A DNA stretch of 6,599 nt, taken from contig CATZTY010000060.1 in NCBI GenBank assembly GCA_958424475.1, positions 1 through 6,599 of the forward strand, written 5' to 3'. The notes under the pieces are model-generated. The model was not told the origin of the DNA. It did no database searches and was given only the letters and a program-made list of their open reading frames with translations. Made by a program: the position numbers and the translations under genes. This document shows positions 5,623-6,599 of this stretch, one piece after another. Every line of letters begins with the position of its first letter. Positions within the stretch are counted from its first letter, which is position 1. This DNA is from an uncultured Collinsella sp. GTDB taxonomy: Bacteria > Actinomycetota > Coriobacteriia > Coriobacteriales > Coriobacteriaceae.

Positions 5623-6591
5623 ATGGAAATGAACGAAGCGCTAATCTACTTACAAGAAGCACTAGGCCTCTCCGCCAAGGCCAAAACTTGGCCTGGATTC
5701 GCACGCTTGCCGCTGCATCTGCGGGCGATTGAGGTCCGCGCTGTTGACGCAAACGGTTTTTCGTTTTTGCTTGCAAGTTTGCCTACTGGCGTCGGGCTTC
5801 CCGAGGCTAAGAGAGTCTATAGTCAGCTAGCCTTGCGCGCGGAGACTCCTGTTGTCGTTTCGTTTCCTGATGCCGATGCACGTCAGCGCAAAGCATTGGT
5901 CGCACAAGGGATTCCCTTTGTCTGTCCAGGTAGACAGGCTTTTCTTCCATTTATGGGCGCAGCTTGCACGGAGAGGGGCGGTGCTTGGTTTCACAATCAC
6001 GCGATCAAGATGTCACCCAACGCGCAGGCTGCCGCAATCTGGGGAGCAGCCCAGGAGCCATATCGTCCCTATGACCTTTGTCGTGCGCTTGGGATCTCGG
6101 CAAGCCGTGCGAGTGAGGCCATAACCGAGCTTGTTGACAGGGGAATCGCGAGGCGCGAGCGTCGCGAGCGACGTGTCGTCGTGTTCCCTGTTGCCGTCGA
6201 TCTTCTGCTCAGCGAGCACATGGCAGAGCTCTCCTCGCCTGTCTCGAAGGTCTTTTTTGCAAGGAAGACGCCGCAGATCGACTATCTTGTTGACGCCGGG
6301 GAGACGGCGCTCGCCGCGCGTTCGATGCTCGCTGCGCCGGGCATGGAACAAAAGGCCGTCTTAAGAAGTACATGGCGTCAACTGAGCGACCTCGAAGTCG
6401 CAGACGGGGAGTTGCCGGATAACGAAACGGCGATGATCCAAGTGTGGCGCTATGCGCCCGTGTTTGCCAGCTCCTCCCGTGTCGACGACATTTCGCTTGC
6501 GCTATCTTTGGCGGCAATCGACGATGAGCGAATTCAGCTCGAAGTCGATCGCATGTTTGGAAAGGAATATCCATGGCAAGAAGCGCTGTAG
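5623..6591 (+). CDS. Winged-helix regulator resembling AbiEi-type antitoxin
   Basis: A 322-residue cytosolic protein without signal or membrane segments. Residues about 80-112 carry a segment ending IPFVCPGRQAFLPFMG. Residues about 147-190 form a winged helix (DLCRALGISASRASEAITELVDRGI, in parts), followed by an Arg/Glu-rich wing. AGETALAARSMLAAP (from about 225) and a C-terminal segment containing IQVWRY and DDERIQLEV follow. From memory this order resembles regulators paired with AbiEii-type nucleotidyltransferase toxins in type IV systems, in which the antitoxin represses its own operon. I could not run a search. ATG 5623 was chosen because TATAAT 5587-5592 would put transcription start after the earlier ATGs at 5542 and 5584; ATG 5629 is also possible and neither has a strong ribosome site. 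Its stop lies within the next gene. The alternative is a MarR-like transcription factor with no toxin. Confidence 0.7.
   Translation: MEMNEALIYLQEALGLSAKAKTWPGFARLPLHLRAIEVRAVDANGFSFLLASLPTGVGLPEAKRVYSQLALRAETPVVVSFPDADARQRKALVAQGIPFVCPGRQAFLPFMGAACTERGGAWFHNHAIKMSPNAQAAAIWGAAQEPYRPYDLCRALGISASRASEAITELVDRGIARRERRERRVVVFPVAVDLLLSEHMAELSSPVSKVFFARKTPQIDYLVDAGETALAARSMLAAPGMEQKAVLRSTWRQLSDLEVADGELPDNETAMIQVWRYAPVFASSSRVDDISLALSLAAIDDERIQLEVDRMFGKEYPWQEAL
6561..6566 (+). promoter_or_regulatory. Shine-Dalgarno for the gene running off the window
   Basis: AAAGGA lies six bases before ATG 6573, inside the regulator's coding sequence. It supports the view that the overlapping ATG is a real start and that the two genes are translated together. 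Confidence 0.65.
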
Positions 6592-6599
6592 AAGGTCTC
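6573..6599 (+). CDS. Start of an overlapping downstream gene, 3'-partial; possible toxin partner
   Basis: Only nine codons are visible (MARSAVEGL). The ATG follows AAAGGA at good spacing and overlaps the regulator's end by 19 bases in another frame, as in tightly coupled two-gene operons. If the regulator is an AbiEi-type antitoxin, this would be expected to encode its nucleotidyltransferase-like toxin. Nothing in the visible residues proves that. Confidence 0.55.

Noticed and set aside
6154..6171. 9-base tandem repeat in the regulator gene
   Set aside because: CGCGAGCGT followed by CGCGAGCGA encodes the Arg/Glu-rich wing and is too short and compositionally biased to be more than codon coincidence.

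Overview
The window most likely comes from a Gram-positive actinobacterium of the Coriobacteriia (Collinsella/Olsenella-like). It carries sortase-anchored pilin genes with LPxTG-type signals. Base composition is moderate to high in GC, with patches that differ sharply. The style of the first protein (FctA/Spy0128 domains plus a Gly-rich N-terminal region) recalls large surface proteins of that class. The taxon is inferred from style only, because no marker gene is present.

Bases 1-5111 hold three same-strand genes for cell-surface fimbriae. The first (5' end outside the window) is a large surface or pilus-tip protein with two isopeptide-type FctA domains and an LPLSG anchor. The second overlaps its stop by 8 bases, is much richer in GC, and encodes a D1-D2-CnaB pilin with an unusual MPSTG anchor and a shortened CnaB domain. 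The third follows after 108 bases and encodes a second D1-D2-CnaB pilin with LPLTG, the best candidate for the major shaft subunit. A 13-bp stem plus T7 terminator ends the cluster at 5212-5249. No sortase is encoded in the window, so polymerisation must rely on an enzyme encoded upstream of base 1 or elsewhere.

Bases 5112-5622 have no convincing gene. After the terminator come three successive hairpins (5332-5423) that could be a small structured RNA or a terminator array. They are followed by an AT-rich control region with a 12-bp inverted repeat (5496-5525) and two GGAAT/ATTCC inverted repeats bracketing a perfect TATAAT (5587-5592).

Bases 5623-6591 encode a winged-helix protein resembling AbiEi-type antitoxin/regulators. 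It overlaps by 19 bases a further gene, cut by the window end, with its own ribosome binding site. The layout fits a two-gene toxin-antitoxin operon next to the pilus locus, but the partner's identity cannot be read from nine codons.

The points of greatest interest are the composition mosaic of the pilin genes (GC-rich secretion and anchor ends around an AT-richer ectodomain), the abbreviated CnaB domain, the in-frame tandem duplications in the tip protein, and the nested palindromes before the antitoxin-like gene.
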